Part shown: positions 5,655 through 7,186 of the stretch, piece by piece
Position numbering within the stretch: position 1 is the stretch's first letter
Layout of the letters: each line of letters opens with the position of its first letter
NCBI GenBank assembly: GCA_027022125.1
Contig: JALVZI010000488.1
Coordinates: forward strand, 1-7,186
From: Anaerolineae bacterium
GTDB lineage: Bacteria; Chloroflexota; Anaerolineae; 4572-78
Reading direction: 5' to 3'
Length of the DNA: 7,186 bases
Position numbers and translations under genes: made by a program
Notes under the pieces: model-generated
Told to the model about the DNA's origin: nothing
The model's database searches: none
Seen by the model: the letters and a program-made list of their open reading frames with translations, nothing else

Positions 5655-5700
5655 CCACAGAAAAATAAAAAATCTGTGCAAATCTGTGTGAATCTGTGGA
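5655..5700. repeat. 10-nt tandem repeat (AATCTGTGNN x3) with terminal inverted CCACAG/CTGTGG
   Basis: Three consecutive decamers, AATCTGTGCA, AATCTGTGTG and AATCTGTGGA, fill 5671-5700. CCACAG (5655-5660) is inverted to CTGTGG (5694-5699), closing the unit as a foldback with an A-rich interior. Repeats built from ATCTGTG words are common between genes in several environmental phyla. It lies immediately 3' of serC. Confidence 0.7.
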
Positions 5701-5727
5701 CTATTTATACCAGAACAATTACTGCCG

Positions 5728-6819
5728 CTACCCGTATCTCTCCGCAAACGCCGACATAAAATCAACCAGCGCCTGCACCCCCGCCATCGGCTGGGCATTG
5801 TAAATGGAAGCCCGCAAGCCCCCCACCGAGCGATGCCCTTTGAGATTGAGCAACCCCGCCGCCGTTGCTTCGGCGACAAATTTGGCTTCTAGCGCCGCAT
5901 CGTCGCCGCGCACGCGGAACACCACATTCATCAGCGAGCGGCTTTCCGTTTCGACCGGGCAATAGTAAAAATCGTTGCGGTCAATAGCATCGTACAGCAG
6001 GGCGGCTTTTTCTTTATTGCGATTTTCTATCGCCGACAAACCGCCTTCCGCTTCCAGCCATTCCATCACCAGCGCGATGAGATAGATACCCCACGTGGGC
6101 GGCGTGTTGAACATAGAATTTTTGCTGATGTGCGTGCGATAGTTCAGCATCGTCGGCAGCGATTCGCCGGCGCGCTCCGCCAAATCTTTGCGAATGATGA
6201 CCACCGTTACCCCCGCCGGTCCGATATTTTTTTGCGCACCGGCAAAAATCACCCCGAATTTTGAAACATCTATCGGTTTGGAAAGAATATCGCTGGACAT
6301 ATCTGCCACCAGCGGCACATCACCCGTATTTGGGAACACGTGCCATTCCGTCCCGGCAATGGTGTTGTTCGATGCCATATGCACATACGAGGCGTCCGGA
6401 TTCAGGTCAATTTCATCCAAACGGGGAACCCGGCGGAATTTATCGGCTTCGGTGGATGCTGCTAGCCGGTATTCGGCGATTTTGCCCAATTCCACAATGG
6501 CTTTTTTCGTCCACGTGCCGGTGTGAAGCATATCCACCGGTTTTCCGGGCTGATACAGGTTCATCGGAACCATCGCAAATTGCAAACTTGCCCCACCCTG
6601 CAAAAAAAGCACGGCATACTCATCGGGGATGTTCATCACACGGCGCATACCGTTCTCCGCACGCGCCAAAATCCCCTCAAAAACCGCCGAGCGGTGGCTC
6701 ATTTCCATTACCGACATACCGCTGTTTTCAAAATTTAGCATTTCGTCGCGAGCACGCTCCAGCACCGGTACGGGCAATACGGCAGGTCCCGCGCTAAAAT
6801 TAAATTTTCGATTGTACAT
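5728..6819 (-). CDS. serC: Phosphoserine aminotransferase
   Basis: The 363-residue PLP enzyme (fold type I, class V aminotransferase) converts 3-phosphohydroxypyruvate and glutamate to phosphoserine in serine synthesis. It can also act on the related pyridoxine precursor. Visible features are FNFSAGPAVLP (6-16), SHRS (41-44) for substrate phosphate, GGAS (75-78) for the PLP phosphate, W103 stacking on the cofactor, D173, the Schiff-base lysine K197 in GAQKNIGPAG, NTPPTW (238-243), and GHRSVGGLR (328-336) with H329, R330 and R336. All match the E. coli SerC pattern, and the protein is full length. I chose the ATG at 6819 because GGAG lies 6 nt before it and the protein then begins as in the family. 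An in-frame ATG four codons upstream (6831) has no ribosome site. No serA or serB is in the window. It is probably co-transcribed with the preceding partial gene. Confidence 0.95.
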   Translation of the reverse strand: MYNRKFNFSAGPAVLPVPVLERARDEMLNFENSGMSVMEMSHRSAVFEGILARAENGMRRVMNIPDEYAVLFLQGGASLQFAMVPMNLYQPGKPVDMLHTGTWTKKAIVELGKIAEYRLAASTEADKFRRVPRLDEIDLNPDASYVHMASNNTIAGTEWHVFPNTGDVPLVADMSSDILSKPIDVSKFGVIFAGAQKNIGPAGVTVVIIRKDLAERAGESLPTMLNYRTHISKNSMFNTPPTWGIYLIALVMEWLEAEGGLSAIENRNKEKAALLYDAIDRNDFYYCPVETESRSLMNVVFRVRGDDAALEAKFVAEATAAGLLNLKGHRSVGGLRASIYNAQPMAGVQALVDFMSAFAERYG

Positions 6820-6825
6820 TTCATT

Positions 6826-6829
6826 CTCC
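6826..6829 (-). promoter_or_regulatory. Ribosome binding site deciding the serC start
   Basis: GGAG on the minus strand with a 6-nt spacer to the ATG at 6817-6819. It overlaps the alternative upstream ATG (6829-6831), which itself has no purine-rich sequence ahead of it. This favours the shorter SerC. Confidence 0.6.
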
Positions 6830-6858
6830 ATGGAACATTGTTACCAGTAATATGGCAT

Positions 6859-7186
6859 TTACAGCAAATCATCCAATTTCAAATGTTTGTTGTAACCCAT
6901 ATCTTCGCCTTCAGATTGCAACAGCGCCAAATTCTCCGAAACATATTTATGTAATTGAAATAGCCGTTTCACCCGTTTATACGGCAAATGTTCCAATTTT
7001 TCCGCAACTTCGTTTAACACCGCCATAAACAAATCAAACGGGGCAACCTGAACCAGTTTCTTGTCGAATTCCTCTTCGTGGGGCAGGTACGATGCGCGAC
7101 GCTCTGCCAGCATAATTTCCGCGTCCTCGGCGAAAAGTGCGGGCGCAGATTCGCGGTCGTCCAGCAGGTAAATCGGTGCGCTGGAA
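6859..7186 (-). CDS. Hypothetical protein, C-terminal part (5' end outside the window)
   Basis: The frame is open from the right edge of the window to a TAA at 6859-6861, so at least 108 C-terminal residues are present and the true start lies beyond the window. An internal ATG at 7113 is not needed as a start because in-frame codons continue upstream of it (IYLLDDRESAPALFAEDAEI precedes it). The visible part is soluble, charged and probably mostly helical. It has an acidic first third, a central KLVQVAPFDLFMAVLNEV stretch, a basic PYKRVKRLFQLHKYV segment and an acidic or Leu-rich tail ending LDDLL. No transmembrane helix, Cys cluster or catalytic motif is seen. I do not recognise the family. 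It lies 39 nt upstream of serC on the same strand, so the two are likely co-transcribed. Confidence 0.75.
   Translation of the reverse strand, partial: SSAPIYLLDDRESAPALFAEDAEIMLAERRASYLPHEEEFDKKLVQVAPFDLFMAVLNEVAEKLEHLPYKRVKRLFQLHKYVSENLALLQSEGEDMGYNKHLKLDDLL

Larger units (their letters stand above)
5306..5727. other. Repeat-rich non-coding spacer between serC and the sdh promoter
   Basis: About 420 bases without a credible gene. It holds, in order, the minus-strand terminator, the 31-nt palindrome, a minor hairpin (GCAAGG at 5478-5483 with CCTTGC at 5495-5500), the nested foldback element and the decamer repeat. Open frames crossing it on both strands consist largely of translated repeat DNA, lack ribosome sites and resemble no protein family I know. 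Confidence 0.7.

Noticed and set aside
5264..5668. 134-codon forward open frame with GTG start in the sdhC-serC spacer
   Set aside because: It overlaps the sdh promoter and reads straight through the terminator stem, the palindrome and the foldback element. There is no ribosome site, so it is translated repeat DNA.
6820..6831. SerC starting four codons earlier at 6831
   Set aside because: No Shine-Dalgarno precedes that ATG, while GGAG overlapping it is correctly placed for the ATG at 6819, which also gives the family-typical N-terminus. The longer form cannot be fully excluded.
1..7186. A new defence, mobile or secretion system
   Set aside because: All complete genes are housekeeping or common families (GT2, complex II, SerC). 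The only unknown is a partial gene, and there is no transposase, integrase, nuclease or toxin signature.

Overview
The window looks like ordinary chromosomal DNA from a respiring bacterium, most likely a member of the Chloroflexota (Anaerolineae-like). Three things point there. The SDH genes are ordered sdhC-sdhD-sdhA-sdhB, and SdhB has an actinobacterial/Chloroflexi-like Q-site sequence (CPTFWAT, RCRTIFNC). The gaps are full of short palindromic and 7-nt or 10-nt tandem repeats of kinds familiar from Chloroflexota and cyanobacteria. Cyanobacteria fit less well because they generally lack a classical SdhC/SdhD pair. The taxonomic call is inference from pattern recognition only.

Layout. Bases 1-240 hold a tandem-repeat patch, a plausible promoter and a terminator-like hairpin in the leader of a forward gene. 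That gene (241-1764) encodes a membrane-embedded family 2 glycosyltransferase of the cellulose/mannan-synthase-like type. Its last ~25 codons are made of an 11-unit heptanucleotide array. A second heptamer patch and a strong bidirectional terminator (1826-1860) separate it from the convergent SDH operon.

On the minus strand, 5305 down to 1875 is a complete succinate dehydrogenase operon. It has a near-consensus promoter, then sdhC, sdhD, sdhA and sdhB with gaps of 8-16 nt and Shine-Dalgarno sites. Together these encode the whole complex II: two heme-binding membrane anchors, the flavoprotein and the iron-sulfur subunit. The complex oxidises succinate to fumarate and passes electrons to membrane quinone.

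Bases 5306-5727 are a non-coding, repeat-rich spacer. It contains a probable minus-strand terminator, a perfect 31-nt palindrome, a nested foldback element and a 10-nt periodic repeat. Beyond it, also on the minus strand, are serC (phosphoserine aminotransferase, serine biosynthesis) and, 39 nt upstream of it, the 3' end of an unrecognised gene that runs off the window.

I found no RNA genes, CRISPR arrays, transposases or defence genes, and no convincing undescribed system. The points most worth a second look are the repeat-derived C-terminus of the glycosyltransferase, the possible attenuator in its leader, and the candidate two-heme/menaquinone features of the SDH.
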